Assembly (NCBI RefSeq): GCF_000427665.1
Contig: NZ_KE386572.1
Coordinates: 124,001-188,000 of the forward strand
Length of the DNA: 64,000 nt
Direction of reading: 5' to 3'
Origin: Geminicoccus roseus DSM 18922
GTDB lineage: Bacteria > Pseudomonadota > Alphaproteobacteria > Geminicoccales > Geminicoccaceae
Below, piece by piece: positions 54,014 through 63,098 of this stretch (position 1 is the stretch's first letter; the number at the start of each line of letters is the position of its first letter). The notes under the pieces were generated by a model. It was not told where the DNA came from, made no database searches, and saw only the letters and a program-made list of their open reading frames with translations. The translations under genes were made by a program, and so were the position numbers.

Positions 54014-55117
54014 TCAGCCGGCCTGCTTCGCTTCCTCGGGGAACAGGGCGCTCAGCCCCTCCTCGCTGGCGGCGCTGACGCCGCGCTCGGTGATCAGCCC
54101 GGTCACGTAGCGCGCCGGGGTGACGTCGAACGCCCAGTTGCCGCCGGGGCTGCCGGGATTGGTGATCTGGACGGTGTGCAGCCGGCCCTGCGCGTCCCGG
54201 CCGGTGACATGGGTGAGCTCGGCGGCACCGCGTTCCTCGATCGGGATCTCCTTCACCCCGTCGGCGATCCGCCAGTCGATCGTGGTGGACGGCAGCGCCA
54301 CGTAGAACGGCACCTCGTTGGCGTGCGCCGCCAGCGCCTTCAGGTAGGTGCCAATCTTGTTGGCGACGTCGCCCCGGCGGGTGGTCCGGTCGGTGCCGAC
54401 GATGCACAGATCGACCTTGCCGTGCTGCATCAGGTGGCCGCCGACATTGTCGGCGATGATGGTGTGCGGCACTTCCTCGTGCAGCAGCTCGTAGGCGGTC
54501 AGCGAGGCGCCCTGGTTGCGCGGGCGGGTCTCGTCCACCCAGACATGCACGTCGATCCCCTGCTCGCGGGCGGCATAGATCGGCGCCGTCGCGGTGCCGC
54601 GGTCGATGGTGGCGAGCCAGCCGGCATTGCAGTGGGTCAGCACGTCGACCCGGCCGCTGCCATTGCGGCGCGCCGCCTCCTCGATCAGCGTCAGGCCGTG
54701 CCGGCCGATGGCGCTGCAGATCTCGACATCCTCGTCGCAGATCGCGGCGGCCTCGGCATAGGCGCGGTCCGCCCGGCCGGACGGCGCCTCGGCGAGCAGG
54801 ACCCGGCGCATCCGCTCCAGCCCCCAGCGCAGGTTCACCGCGGTCGGCCGGGTTCGCATCAGCCGGGCATAGGCGGCCTCGACCCCCTCGTCCGAAGCGT
54901 CCGCCAGCATCGCCAGCGCCATGCCGTAGGCGGCGGTGCCGCCGATCAGCGGCGCGCCGCGCACCAGCATGCTCTCGATCGCCTTCGCCGCCGCCTCGAC
55001 CTCGTTCAGCGTCACCGTCGAGAAATCGTGCGGCAGCACGGTCTGGTCGATCACCTGGACCTCCCGGCCGTCCTTGCCGACCCAGATCGTCCGATAGGGA
55101 TGCCCGTTGATGCGCAT
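54014..55117 (-). CDS. mtnA: S-methyl-5-thioribose-1-phosphate isomerase
   Basis: 367 residues of the eIF-2B-alpha-like family. The catalytic pair is visible as Cys163 in [11 protein letters not shown] and Asp243 in [39 protein letters not shown] marks the N-terminal substrate region. It converts methylthioribose-1-phosphate to methylthioribulose-1-phosphate in methionine salvage. No other salvage gene is adjacent. Confidence 0.95.
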   Translation of the reverse strand: MRINGHPYRTIWVGKDGREVQVIDQTVLPHDFSTVTLNEVEAAAKAIESMLVRGAPLIGGTAAYGMALAMLADASDEGVEAAYARLMRTRPTAVNLRWGLERMRRVLLAEAPSGRADRAYAEAAAICDEDVEICSAIGRHGLTLIEEAARRNGSGRVDVLTHCNAGWLATIDRGTATAPIYAAREQGIDVHVWVDETRPRNQGASLTAYELLHEEVPHTIIADNVGGHLMQHGKVDLCIVGTDRTTRRGDVANKIGTYLKALAAHANEVPFYVALPSTTIDWRIADGVKEIPIEERGAAELTHVTGRDAQGRLHTVQITNPGSPGGNWAFDVTPARYVTGLITERGVSAASEEGLSALFPEEAKQAG

Positions 55118-55262
55118 GTCGTTGTCGCCACTTCCCGGCCGCGATGGTGACGCGGGTTTACGAGCCCGATCGTTGCCATTGCAAGACCGAGCTCGATCAG
55201 GTTATAGGACTTACGACCTAACTTCGTTCCTATTCCAGCACCGCCCCATCGAGGAGATCCTT

Positions 55263-56123
55263 ATGCCGGCCAGCATCCGCCGTGGCGACCATGGACCCGA
55301 CGTCCGGCAGATGCAGGACCGCCTGGCTCTGCGCGGCTTTCCGCCCGGACCCTCCGACGGGATCTTCGGCAGGTCGACCGAGGCTGCCCTGGTCGCCTTC
55401 CAGCGCGCCCAGGGCCTGCTGCCCGACGGAATCTACGGGCCGCGGACCCGGCTGCGCCTGGATCCGGCCGTCGCGCTGCGCCGGTTCGAGCCGGCAGCGC
55501 GGGTGACCGCCGCCATGGTGGCGAGGATGTTCCCGGCCACCCCGGCGGGCAACATCGCCCGCTTCCTGCCGCTGGTCCTGGATGCGCTGGAGGCCAGCGG
55601 CATCGCCGACAAGCCCATGGTCCTGGCAGCGCTCGCCACCATCCGCGCCGAGAGCGAAAGCTTCCTGCCGGTCGAGGAGCAGGTGTCGCGCTACAACACC
55701 TCGCCCTCCGGCCATCCCTTCGACCTCTATGACCAGCGGGTCGATCTGGGCAACCGGGGCCGGCCGGACGGTGCGCGCTATTGCGGCCGCGGCTTCGTGC
55801 AGCTCACCGGCCGCGCCAATTATGCCAGCCTCGGCCAGGCGCTGGGGCTGGACCTGGTCCGGGATCCCGCCCGCGCCCTGGAGCCGGAGATCGCCGCGCG
55901 GATCCTTGCCGGGTTCCTGAAGCCGCACGAGCGCGCCATCAAGGAATCGCTCCTGGACGGCGACCTGTTGCGCATCCGCCGCCTGGTCAATGGCGGCAGC
56001 CACGGCTTTGGCCGGTTCGCCGACGCCTTTCTGCGCGGCTATCGCCTCCTCGACGATCCGGTCTGGCCGGCGGGCGAGCTGGACGCGCTGATCCGCGCCC
56101 GCCCCGGCCTGCGCAGCGCCTGA
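55263..56123 (+). CDS. Peptidoglycan-binding, GH19-type (chitinase-like) lysin
   Basis: 286 residues. A PG_binding_1 repeat occupies about residues 5-65 (GDHGPDVRQMQDRLALRGFPPGPSDGIFGRSTEAALVAFQ). The lysozyme-like domain follows with likely catalytic Glu130/Glu132 (ATIRAESESFLPVEEQ) and GARYCGRGFVQLTGRANYASLG. There is no signal peptide, as in phage endolysins, but no other phage gene is near. GAGGAGA precedes the ATG at 55263. Confidence 0.85.
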   Translation: MPASIRRGDHGPDVRQMQDRLALRGFPPGPSDGIFGRSTEAALVAFQRAQGLLPDGIYGPRTRLRLDPAVALRRFEPAARVTAAMVARMFPATPAGNIARFLPLVLDALEASGIADKPMVLAALATIRAESESFLPVEEQVSRYNTSPSGHPFDLYDQRVDLGNRGRPDGARYCGRGFVQLTGRANYASLGQALGLDLVRDPARALEPEIAARILAGFLKPHERAIKESLLDGDLLRIRRLVNGGSHGFGRFADAFLRGYRLLDDPVWPAGELDALIRARPGLRSA

Positions 56124-56192
56124 CCGGCTTGGAACCCGGGCGGAAGCGTCTGGTTGAGGACACCAGTGAACCCTCAACCCGGGAATTTTTCC

Positions 56193-56753
56193 ATGACCGA
56201 CATCGACAAAGCCCGCATCCTGATCATGGCCACCGACGGCTTCGAGCAGTCCGAGCTGCTGGTGCCGCGCGACAAGCTCCGCGAGGCCGGGGCGACCGTG
56301 GAGGTCGCCAGCCCGGATGGCGGCGAGATCCGCGGCTGGGACGAGACCGACTGGGGCGACAAGGTCCCGGCCGACCTGAAGATCGCCAACGCGCGGCTCG
56401 AGGACTACGACGCCCTGGTGCTGCCGGGCGGCCAGATCAACCCCGACAAGCTGCGGACCGAGCCGGACGCCGTGAAGCTGGTCCGCCGGTTCCTGGATTC
56501 CGGCAAGGTGGTCGCCGCGATCTGCCACGGCCCCTGGCTGCTGGTCGAGGCCGACGGCCTGCGCGGCCGCGACGTCACCTCGTTCCCCTCGATCCGCACC
56601 GACGTCGTCAATGCCGGCGGCAACTGGGTCGACAAGGAGGTGGTGGTCGACCAGGGCATCATCACCAGCCGCTCGCCCAAGGACCTGGACGCCTTTGTCG
56701 GCAAGATCGTCGAGGAAGTGCGGGAGGGCCGCCACCAGCGCGCCGCCGCCTGA
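56193..56753 (+). CDS. PfpI/DJ-1 family protein (YhbO-like)
   Basis: 186 residues. The nucleophile Cys111 lies in VAAICHGPWLL with Glu18 in DGFEQSEL, the arrangement of PfpI/YhbO proteins described as proteases or glyoxalase/deglycase-type stress enzymes; the reaction is debated. GGGA precedes the ATG at 56193. It is convergent with the YdcZ gene, four bases apart. Confidence 0.92.
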   Translation: MTDIDKARILIMATDGFEQSELLVPRDKLREAGATVEVASPDGGEIRGWDETDWGDKVPADLKIANARLEDYDALVLPGGQINPDKLRTEPDAVKLVRRFLDSGKVVAAICHGPWLLVEADGLRGRDVTSFPSIRTDVVNAGGNWVDKEVVVDQGIITSRSPKDLDAFVGKIVEEVREGRHQRAAA

Positions 56754-56757
56754 CGGG

Positions 56758-57204
56758 TCAGGCCCAGCGGATCATCACCACCCCGCCGACCAGCATCGCC
56801 ACCCCGATCAGCCGCGGCAGGTCGACCGGATGGTGGGGCACCCCCAGCAGGCCGAAATGGTCGATCACGATCGAGGCGATCAGCTGGCCGGCGATGAATA
56901 TGGCGACCGTCGTGGCTGCCCCCAGCCGCGGCGTCGCCATCAGCGCCGCCAGGACGTAGAGCCCGCCGATCAGTCCGCCGATCCACATCCACCAGGGACC
57001 GGCGGCCAGCGCCTTCAGGTTGGGGGCCGGCAGGCGCGCCAGCACCACGATCGCCGCCATCAGGCAGGTGCTGACGAACACCGAGATCAGTGCGCCGTAG
57101 ATCGGATGGCCGGCGCGGGAGGCGACCTGGGCGTTGAGCAAAGGCTGCATCGAGATCCCGGCACCCATCACCGCGATCCACAGCCCCAGCAATATCTGGA
57201 TCAA
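56758..57204 (-). CDS. DMT-family small transporter (YdcZ/DUF606)
   Basis: 148 residues with five hydrophobic segments. The pattern GAGISMQPLLNAQVASRAGHPIYGALISVFVST and GPWWMWIGGLIGGLYVL is typical for DUF606 (YdcZ), half-size relatives of drug/metabolite exporters. The start is TTG at 57204 with GGAGAG six bases upstream. Substrate unknown. Confidence 0.88.
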   Translation of the reverse strand: MIQILLGLWIAVMGAGISMQPLLNAQVASRAGHPIYGALISVFVSTCLMAAIVVLARLPAPNLKALAAGPWWMWIGGLIGGLYVLAALMATPRLGAATTVAIFIAGQLIASIVIDHFGLLGVPHHPVDLPRLIGVAMLVGGVVMIRWA

Positions 57205-57265
57205 GTCGCACTCTCCATGGGGGCCTCTCGCCTAGGATGCCCGCAGCCGCTAGAGTGCGCCAGCC

Positions 57266-57341
57266 GCGCCCTTAGCTCAGCGGATAGAGCAACCGCCTTC
57301 TAAGCGGTAGGTCGCAGGTTCGATCCCTGCAGGGCGCGCCA
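57266..57341 (+). tRNA. tRNA-Arg (anticodon TCT)
   Basis: 76 bases with a complete cloverleaf. Acceptor GCGCCCT pairs with AGGGCGC, the anticodon stem ACCGC/GCGGT carries loop CTTCTAA (anticodon TCT), the T-arm is GCAGG-TTCGATC-CCTGC, and CCA is encoded. It reads AGA codons. No duplicated 3' end was noticed nearby, so there is no sign of an integrated element at this tRNA inside the window. Confidence 0.97.
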
Positions 57342-57491
57342 TCTGGTGTTTGCCGGATCAACAGCCCACCAGAGCCCGGAACGGCAAGGCCGGGCCGGCA
57401 GTTCTTGATCCGTCGCCGCACCCGCTCGCCAAGCAACCCTTGGCACCGTCCGGCGGTCTTCGACCGGCGAGGCCGGCAGCCAGGAGGAACC

Positions 57492-57968
57492 ATGACCAGC
57501 AACAGGCTCTCGCGCCGCCACCTGATGCTCGGCACCTGCGCCCTGTCCGTTACCGCGGCGCTTCCCGCAGCGGCCCAAAGCCTGCCGCCCATCCACGTGG
57601 TCAAGGACCCCGGCTGCGCCTGCTGCACCGCCTGGATTGGCTACCTGCGCGCACAAGGCTTCGAGGCCACCGTGGAGGAGGTGGACGCCGAGCCGCTCGC
57701 CCGCCGCAAGCGCGAAAGCGGGATCCCCCACGAGATGACCTCCTGCCATACCGGCTATGCCGACGGCTATGTTCTGGAAGGCCATGTGCCGGCGGCCGAC
57801 ATCCGGCGCCTCCTGGGCGAGCGCCCCGACGCGATCGGCCTCGCGGTCCCCGGCATGCCCTACGGCTCGCCCGGCATGGGGCCGGAAGACCAGCGCGAGG
57901 CCTACGAGGTCCGTCTCATCCGCCGGGACGGATCCACCGAACTGTTCTCGACCTACCCGGCCGCCTGA
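57492..57968 (+). CDS. DUF411 metal-binding-type exported protein
   Basis: 158 residues. The N-terminus has a twin-arginine-like signal (SRRHLMLGTCALSVTAALPAAAQ). The DUF411 core follows: VKDPGCACCTAWIGYLRAQGFEATVEEVD with its Cys cluster, SCHTGYADGYVLEGHVPAADIRRLL and AVPGMPYGSPGMG. DUF411 proteins are often linked to copper or other metal resistance. AGGAGGAAC immediately before the ATG is an excellent ribosome site. A ZIP metal transporter lies 206 bases downstream. Confidence 0.9.
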   Translation: MTSNRLSRRHLMLGTCALSVTAALPAAAQSLPPIHVVKDPGCACCTAWIGYLRAQGFEATVEEVDAEPLARRKRESGIPHEMTSCHTGYADGYVLEGHVPAADIRRLLGERPDAIGLAVPGMPYGSPGMGPEDQREAYEVRLIRRDGSTELFSTYPAA

Positions 57969-58174
57969 ACGATGGGCCGGTCTCCAACGATCGAAGGCTG
58001 GGGACGATGCGTGCCGGCCGCCCGCATCCGCCAGCATCCCCGGAAGCGACCGGGCGTTTCCGGCGTGGCGCCCTGTCCCCCGGACTTCAGCATGGATGAT
58101 GTTTGGGAAGCCTTCGATGCCCTCCCAATCTGTATGCACAGGAGCAAGAACATCCAACCCTCCCGCGCCGGCGC

Positions 58175-58963
58175 ATGAGCCTGGCAACCGCGTCTCCCCT
58201 CCTCCTGGGATTTCTCGGCAGCCTCGCCGCGGGCTCGCTGACGGCCGTCGGTGCCCTGCCGGTGCTGTTCGGCCACATGCTCGGCCGGGGCTTCCGCGAC
58301 ATGTCGCTGGGCTTTGCTGCCGGCGTGATGCTGGCGGCGTCGTTCTTCTCGCTGATCATTCCGGCACTCGACGCCGCGGAAGCGCGCTATGGCGGAAGCG
58401 CGATCCCGGCCGCCATTGCGTGCGTCGCCATCCTGCTGGGCATGGGTGCCGTGGCGCTGATGAACGAGAAGCTGCCGCACGAGCATTTCGAAACCGGGCG
58501 CGAAGGACCGGCGGCGGCCTCGCTGCGTCGCGTCTGGCTGTTCATCTTCGCCATCACCATCCACAACATTCCCGAAGGCCTGGCGGTCGGCGTCGGATTC
58601 GGCGCGAATGGCTTGAGTGGCGGCATGCCGCTTGCCCTGGGAATCGGCCTGCAGAACGCGCCCGAAGGCCTGGCGGTCGCGGTCTCGCTGCTCGGGCTGG
58701 GCTACCGGCGGCGGACCGCCTGGGTCATCGCCGCCCTGACCGGCGCGGTCGAGCCGCTGGGCGGTCTGGCGGGGGCCGGGGTGATCACCATCTCGCAGCC
58801 GCTCCTGCCTTGGACGCTCGCCTTCGCGGCCGGCGCGATGCTCTACGTCATCAGCCACGAGATCATTCCCGAGACCCATCGCTGCGGCCATCAGAAGAGG
58901 GCCACGCTCGGCCTGGCGATCGGCCTGGTCCTCATGCTGTTCCTGGACGTCTCGCTGGGTTGA
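58175..58963 (+). CDS. ZIP-family divalent metal transporter
   Basis: 262 residues, about eight membrane segments. The metal-site helices show AITIHNIPEGLAVGVGFG and GIGLQNAPEGLAVAVSLLG, the signature of the ZIP (ZupT/GufA-like) family, with a further ISHEIIPETHRCGH near the end. It would move zinc, iron or a similar ion into the cytoplasm. The ATG at 58175 fits the first helix; no strong ribosome site. Confidence 0.9.
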   Translation: MSLATASPLLLGFLGSLAAGSLTAVGALPVLFGHMLGRGFRDMSLGFAAGVMLAASFFSLIIPALDAAEARYGGSAIPAAIACVAILLGMGAVALMNEKLPHEHFETGREGPAAASLRRVWLFIFAITIHNIPEGLAVGVGFGANGLSGGMPLALGIGLQNAPEGLAVAVSLLGLGYRRRTAWVIAALTGAVEPLGGLAGAGVITISQPLLPWTLAFAAGAMLYVISHEIIPETHRCGHQKRATLGLAIGLVLMLFLDVSLG

Positions 58964-58988
58964 GGCCAGGCATGCACCGCCCGTGGAT

Positions 58989-59024
58989 TTGACAGCTTCA
59001 CGACCCTCGACATATTCGTGAAGC
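58989..59024 (+). promoter_or_regulatory. Sigma-70 promoter overlapped by a perfect inverted repeat (operator)
   Basis: TTGACA at 58989-58994 and CATATT at 59011-59016 are 16 bases apart, a near-consensus promoter. GCTTCACGA at 58995-59003 and TCGTGAAGC at 59016-59024 form a perfect 9-base inverted repeat with centres 21 bases apart, one arm in the spacer and one across the -10 end. This is a typical repressor arrangement; the RpiR regulator two genes on is the likely ligand. Confidence 0.7.
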
Positions 59025-59044
59025 GAATCGACGGAAGACTCCCC

Positions 59045-60031
59045 ATGACCCTCGCCCGCTTCGCCACCCGCCTGAACTCGTTCGGTTCGGCGCCGCATCT
59101 GTTCTGGCCGGATCTCGCGGGCAAGCCGACCATGATGCAGATGGTGGAGCGTGCCGCGACGGTGCAGGGGCTGACCGACCTGGACCTGAACTATCCCGAC
59201 CATGTCGCGGGCGAGCCGCAGGCCGTCGGGCGCCGCATCGGCGATCTCGGCCTGTCGATCAACGGCCTCGCCATGCGCTATTACACCAACCCGGCCTTCA
59301 AGCGCGGCGCCTTCACGAACCCGGACGGATCCGTGAGGCGGGAAGCAATCGAGCTGACCAAGCGCGGCATCGACGCGGCCCGCGCCATGGGCGCCGACCT
59401 GATGACGATCTGGCTGGGCCAGGACGGCTTCGACTACAACTTCCAGCTCGACTATGCCGAAGCCTGGGATCTGGAGGTCGCCGGGATCCGGGAGGTCGCC
59501 CTGCACGATCCGCAATGCCGGATCAGCATCGAGTACAAGCCGGACGAGCCGCGCGCGCACAGCCTCCTGCCCGACGCGGCCACGACCCTGCTGGCCATCG
59601 CCGAGGCCGGCGCCCCCAACCTCGGGGTGACGATCGACTTCGCCCACGCCCTCTATGCGGGCGAGCAGCCGGCCTATGCCGCCCACCTCGTCCATCGCCG
59701 CAGCCGTCTGTTCGGCGTCCACCTGAACGATGGGTATGGCAAGCGCGACGACGGGCTGATGGTCGGCTCGGTGCATCTGCGCTCCACGCTGGAGCTGCTG
59801 CGCCAGATCCGGCGCGACGGCTATGACGGCGCCCTCTATTTCGACACCTTCCCCGACGCCTCGGGGCTCGACCCCGTCGCGGAGTGCGAGGCGAACATCC
59901 AGACCGTGCGCCGCCTCCTGGCGGTCGCCAACCGGCTGGAGAGCGACAACCGGCTGGGCCAGGCGCAGCTGCACCAGGACGGCGTGGCCAGCCAGGCCAT
60001 CGTCAACGAGGCGCTGATGGGTGCTGCCTGA
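59045..60031 (+). CDS. TIM-barrel sugar isomerase/epimerase family protein
   Basis: 328 residues of the xylose-isomerase-like TIM-barrel superfamily. Metal-binding-type residues appear in RISIEYKPDEPRAH (Glu), VTIDFAHALYAGEQP (Asp and His), FGVHLNDGYGKRDDGLMVG (His, Asp) and GALYFDTFPD. It probably isomerises or epimerises a sugar or sugar derivative that the PfkB kinase then handles. The ATG at 59045 is used; a GTG at 59018 lies inside the operator and is rejected. Confidence 0.85.
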   Translation: MTLARFATRLNSFGSAPHLFWPDLAGKPTMMQMVERAATVQGLTDLDLNYPDHVAGEPQAVGRRIGDLGLSINGLAMRYYTNPAFKRGAFTNPDGSVRREAIELTKRGIDAARAMGADLMTIWLGQDGFDYNFQLDYAEAWDLEVAGIREVALHDPQCRISIEYKPDEPRAHSLLPDAATTLLAIAEAGAPNLGVTIDFAHALYAGEQPAYAAHLVHRRSRLFGVHLNDGYGKRDDGLMVGSVHLRSTLELLRQIRRDGYDGALYFDTFPDASGLDPVAECEANIQTVRRLLAVANRLESDNRLGQAQLHQDGVASQAIVNEALMGAA

Positions 60032-60046
60032 ACCGGGAAGCCGCCC

Positions 60047-60916
60047 ATGAGCCTGCCCCGGCGCGATCCCAGGACGATCGGCCCGCGGATCCGCATGATG
60101 ATGCCGCACCTCACGCCGTTGGAGGCGCGGGTGGTCGAGATGATCCTCGGACGCCGCGACTTCGGAGAGGCTACCCCGCTGAGGAGCGTGGCGGACGATG
60201 CCGGCGTGTCGGAGGCGATGATCGTGAAGATCGCCAAGAAGCTCGGCTTCTCCGGCTTCAAGGAGTTCCGCGCCGGGATCGTCGACTATAACCGCCTGCC
60301 GACCGCCGAGCTTCACCAGGAGCTCTCCCCGGACGACACCACGGCCCAGATCTCGAACAAGGTGTTCCGCACCTCGATCCATGCGCTGGAGGAAACCCTG
60401 TCGATCCAGGATCCAGCCGCCCTGGACCGCGCGGCCGACCTGATCGTCGCGGCCCGGCAGCGGGACTTCTACGGCATCGGCGGCTCGGCGCAGATCGCCC
60501 GCGACGTCGTTCACAAGTTCCTGCGGATCGGGATACGGGCCAGCGTGTTCGACGACGCGCACATGATGCTGATGTCGGCCGCCTTGCTGGATCAAGGCGA
60601 CGTCGCCATCGCCTTCTCGCACTCGGGCGCCACCAGCGCGGTGATCGAGCCGCTGGAGCTGGCGCGCCGGCGCGGCGCCCGCACCATCGCGCTGACCAAC
60701 TACGCGACCTCGCCGCTGGCGGCCTGCGCCGATGTCGTCCTCTGCTCGACCGCGCAGGGCTCGCCTCTGCTCGGCGAGAACGCCGCCGCGCGCATCGCCC
60801 AGCTCATCATCTTCGACGCGGTGTTCGTCGCGGTGGCGCAGCGCGACCTCGAGGCCGCGGAACGCAACCTCGCCGCCACCATGAACGCCGTCACCATGAA
60901 GCGCCGCAGCCCATGA
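60047..60916 (+). CDS. RpiR/MurR-family transcriptional regulator
   Basis: 289 residues. The N-terminal RpiR helix-turn-helix includes PLRSVADDAGVSEAMIVKIAKKLGFSGFKEFRAGI (about 45-80). The SIS sugar-phosphate domain spans about 120-250 (FYGIGGSAQIARDVVHKFLRIG, VAIAFSHSGATSAVIEPLELARRRGA). It would sense a phosphosugar and control its own operon, most plausibly through the inverted repeat at 58995-59024. It overlaps the kinase gene by four bases. Confidence 0.9.
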   Translation: MSLPRRDPRTIGPRIRMMMPHLTPLEARVVEMILGRRDFGEATPLRSVADDAGVSEAMIVKIAKKLGFSGFKEFRAGIVDYNRLPTAELHQELSPDDTTAQISNKVFRTSIHALEETLSIQDPAALDRAADLIVAARQRDFYGIGGSAQIARDVVHKFLRIGIRASVFDDAHMMLMSAALLDQGDVAIAFSHSGATSAVIEPLELARRRGARTIALTNYATSPLAACADVVLCSTAQGSPLLGENAAARIAQLIIFDAVFVAVAQRDLEAAERNLAATMNAVTMKRRSP

Positions 60917-61797
60917 GCACTGCCCCGAAGCCCGTCGTCGTCGTGGTCGGCAGCCTGCACTACGACATCATGGTCGATGCGCCGGATCGCCCGCGCAAGG
61001 GCGAGACGGTGACCGGCTATGCCTGGCGCCCCAAGTTCGGCGGCAAGGGCGGCAACCAGGCTGTCGCGGCCGCCCGCGCAGGGGCGGAGGTCCGCATGGC
61101 CGGTGCCGTTGGAGAGGACGGGTTCGGAGAGTTTCTCCTGGACGCGCTCCAGGCCGGCGGCGTCGACGCATCCCATATCCAGCTTATGGCCGGGACCGGC
61201 TCCGGGATGAGCGTCGCGATTTCCGACGATGGCGGCGACTATGGAGCGGTGATCGTGTCCGGCGCCAATCTTCGGCTCGATCCGGCGCGTCTGGCCGATC
61301 CGAATCTCTGGCAGGACGCGCGGGCGCTCGTGCTCCAGAACGAGATCCCCTCGGACCTCAACCTGGCCGCCGCCCGCGCCGCGAGATCGGCGGGAGCGAT
61401 GGTCTGCCTGAACGCCGCGCCCTTCCGCCCCCTCGCCAATGACCTCGCGGAACTGGTCGACCTGCTGGTCGTCAACGCGATCGAGGCGGAACAGCTCTCG
61501 GGCGTCGCGGTCGCCAGCCTCGCCGACGCCGCCAGGGCCGCCGAGATGCTGGCCGCACGCTTCCCTGCGGTGGTCGTCACCGCCGGCGCCGAGGGCGTCG
61601 CCGGATCGAGACGGGGAGAGCCGCCGGCAGCCTTGCCGGCGGCGCCGGTGACGCTGGTGAGCACCCATGGCGCGGGGGACGCCTTCGTCGGCGCGCTGGT
61701 CGCTTCCCTGGCGGCCGGCCGCTCCTTTGGCGACAGCCTGGAGACCGCCAACCAAACCGCCGCCGCCCATGTCTCCCGCAGGCCCGCCGAAAGCTGA
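60913..61797 (+). CDS. PfkB-family carbohydrate kinase (ribokinase-like)
   Basis: 294 residues. PfkB signature 1 is FGGKGGNQAVAAARAGAEV near residue 42, and signature 2 is VSTHGAGDAFVGALVASLAAG with the catalytic Asp (GAGDAF). GSLHYDIMVDAPDRPRKGET at the N-terminus is ribokinase-like. It phosphorylates a sugar with ATP, in one operon with the isomerase/epimerase and RpiR regulator. Exact sugar unknown. Confidence 0.9.
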   Translation: MSTAPKPVVVVVGSLHYDIMVDAPDRPRKGETVTGYAWRPKFGGKGGNQAVAAARAGAEVRMAGAVGEDGFGEFLLDALQAGGVDASHIQLMAGTGSGMSVAISDDGGDYGAVIVSGANLRLDPARLADPNLWQDARALVLQNEIPSDLNLAAARAARSAGAMVCLNAAPFRPLANDLAELVDLLVVNAIEAEQLSGVAVASLADAARAAEMLAARFPAVVVTAGAEGVAGSRRGEPPAALPAAPVTLVSTHGAGDAFVGALVASLAAGRSFGDSLETANQTAAAHVSRRPAES

Positions 61798-61884
61798 AGG
61801 GCCCCGGTCCCCTCCTTTCCCGACGTCAGCGCCGCCGGCGACATGCCGGCCGGGAGCCGACCGGCAACCTCCAGTGCAGACGGC

Positions 61885-62772
61885 CTAGGCCAGGTAGCGC
61901 TGGAACCAGGCAATCGTGCGGTCCCAGGCGAGCTTGGCCGCCGCCTCGTCGTACCGGGGGGTGGAGTCGTTGTGGAAGCCGTGGTTGACGCCTGGATAGA
62001 TGTAGGCCTCGTAGGTCTTGCCATGCTCCTCGAGGGCCGCCTCGTAGGCAGGCCAGCCCTCGTTGATGCGGGTGTCCAGCTCCGCATAGTGGAGCAGCAG
62101 GGGCGCCTCGATGCGCGGCACGTCCTCGGATGGCGGCTGCCGCCCGTAGAACGGCACGGCCGCCCCGAGTTCCGGAAAGGCAACCGCTGCGGCATTGGCG
62201 ACGCCGCCGCCATAGCAGAAGCCGGTGATGCCGACCTTGTCGGTGGTGGCATCGTGCTGCATCAGGAACTCGACCGCGGCGAAGAAGTCGTTCATCAGCT
62301 TCTGTGGGTCGACCTGGCTCTGGAGTTCCCGGCCCTTCTCGTCGTTGCCCGGATAGCCGCCGACCGAGGTGAGGCCATCGGGCGCCAGCGCCACGAAGCC
62401 GGCCTTGGCGACGCGCCGGGCCACGTCCTCGATATAGGGGTTGAGCCCGCGATTCTCGTGGACGACGACCACGCCGGGAACCGGGCCGGTGGCGCCAGCC
62501 GGACGGACCAGATAGGCGCGCACCTCGCCGTGCCCCTCCGGCGAGGGATAAGTGATGTATTCGGGAGTGATGTCCGGATCGGTGAACTCCACCTGCTGCG
62601 CAAGCGCGTAGTCTGGGCTCATCGAGGCCAGAATCGCGGCTGCGGTCATGCCGCCCACCGCGAACGTGCCGGCGCGATCGAGGAACTCGCGCTTGGTGAT
62701 CCTTCCATGCGCATAATAGTCGTAGAGTTCGAGCAGTTCCTGCGGAAAATCCTTGGCACTGAGACGGGCCAT
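61885..62772 (-). CDS. Dienelactone hydrolase family protein (YghX-like)
   Basis: 295 residues. The catalytic triad is Cys186 ([10 protein letters not shown]), Asp233 ([11 protein letters not shown]) and His264 ([10 protein letters not shown]), with Glu106 in VVVHENRGL, as in carboxymethylenebutenolidases. The N-terminal [26 protein letters not shown] resembles a Tat-type signal with Lys-Arg, so it may be periplasmic. The ATG at 62772 has GGAAGGTGAG upstream; the longer frame to 62928 is not used. True substrate unknown. Confidence 0.88.
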   Translation of the reverse strand: MARLSAKDFPQELLELYDYYAHGRITKREFLDRAGTFAVGGMTAAAILASMSPDYALAQQVEFTDPDITPEYITYPSPEGHGEVRAYLVRPAGATGPVPGVVVVHENRGLNPYIEDVARRVAKAGFVALAPDGLTSVGGYPGNDEKGRELQSQVDPQKLMNDFFAAVEFLMQHDATTDKVGITGFCYGGGVANAAAVAFPELGAAVPFYGRQPPSEDVPRIEAPLLLHYAELDTRINEGWPAYEAALEEHGKTYEAYIYPGVNHGFHNDSTPRYDEAAAKLAWDRTIAWFQRYLA

Positions 62773-63098
62773 CAGCTCACCTTCCATCGGTTCGGGCAGC
62801 ACCGATACATGCCCTGGAGCAATCGACGCAGGTCTATCCATACTGCTGGGCATCGACCTGGTGCGGTCGTAGCACGTCATGCACCCGACCATGTGACAGT
62901 GGTACCGGGCGAAACCACATCGATCCAATCTTCATCAACGCCCGCTTGATCGCAAGGGCCGGATCAGCGTCCGTCCGCCTGTGGCCTGCTCACCCGCGAG
63001 CCGGCAAGACACCTTCCTTCGGCAGCATCGCCAGCTGGCGGCGGACAGGCCGACGCCAGCTGGGCCATGACAAGACGGGTTCAGGCTGTCGCCAGGCT
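62773..63098. other. Intergenic stretch, no gene seen
   Basis: 326 bases between the hydrolase start and the epimerase stop. The open frame of the hydrolase extends to 62928 but lacks similarity beyond 62772. No promoter, repeat or terminator that I would defend was seen. Confidence 0.5.

Noticed and set aside
57266-57341. tRNA-Arg as an attachment site of an integrated element
   Set aside because: No duplicate of the tRNA 3' end, integrase or phage genes were seen nearby; the lysin gene at 55263 stands alone.
57972-58178. A 68-codon frame between the DUF411 and ZIP genes
   Set aside because: No ribosome site, no recognisable features, and it runs into the ZIP start region.
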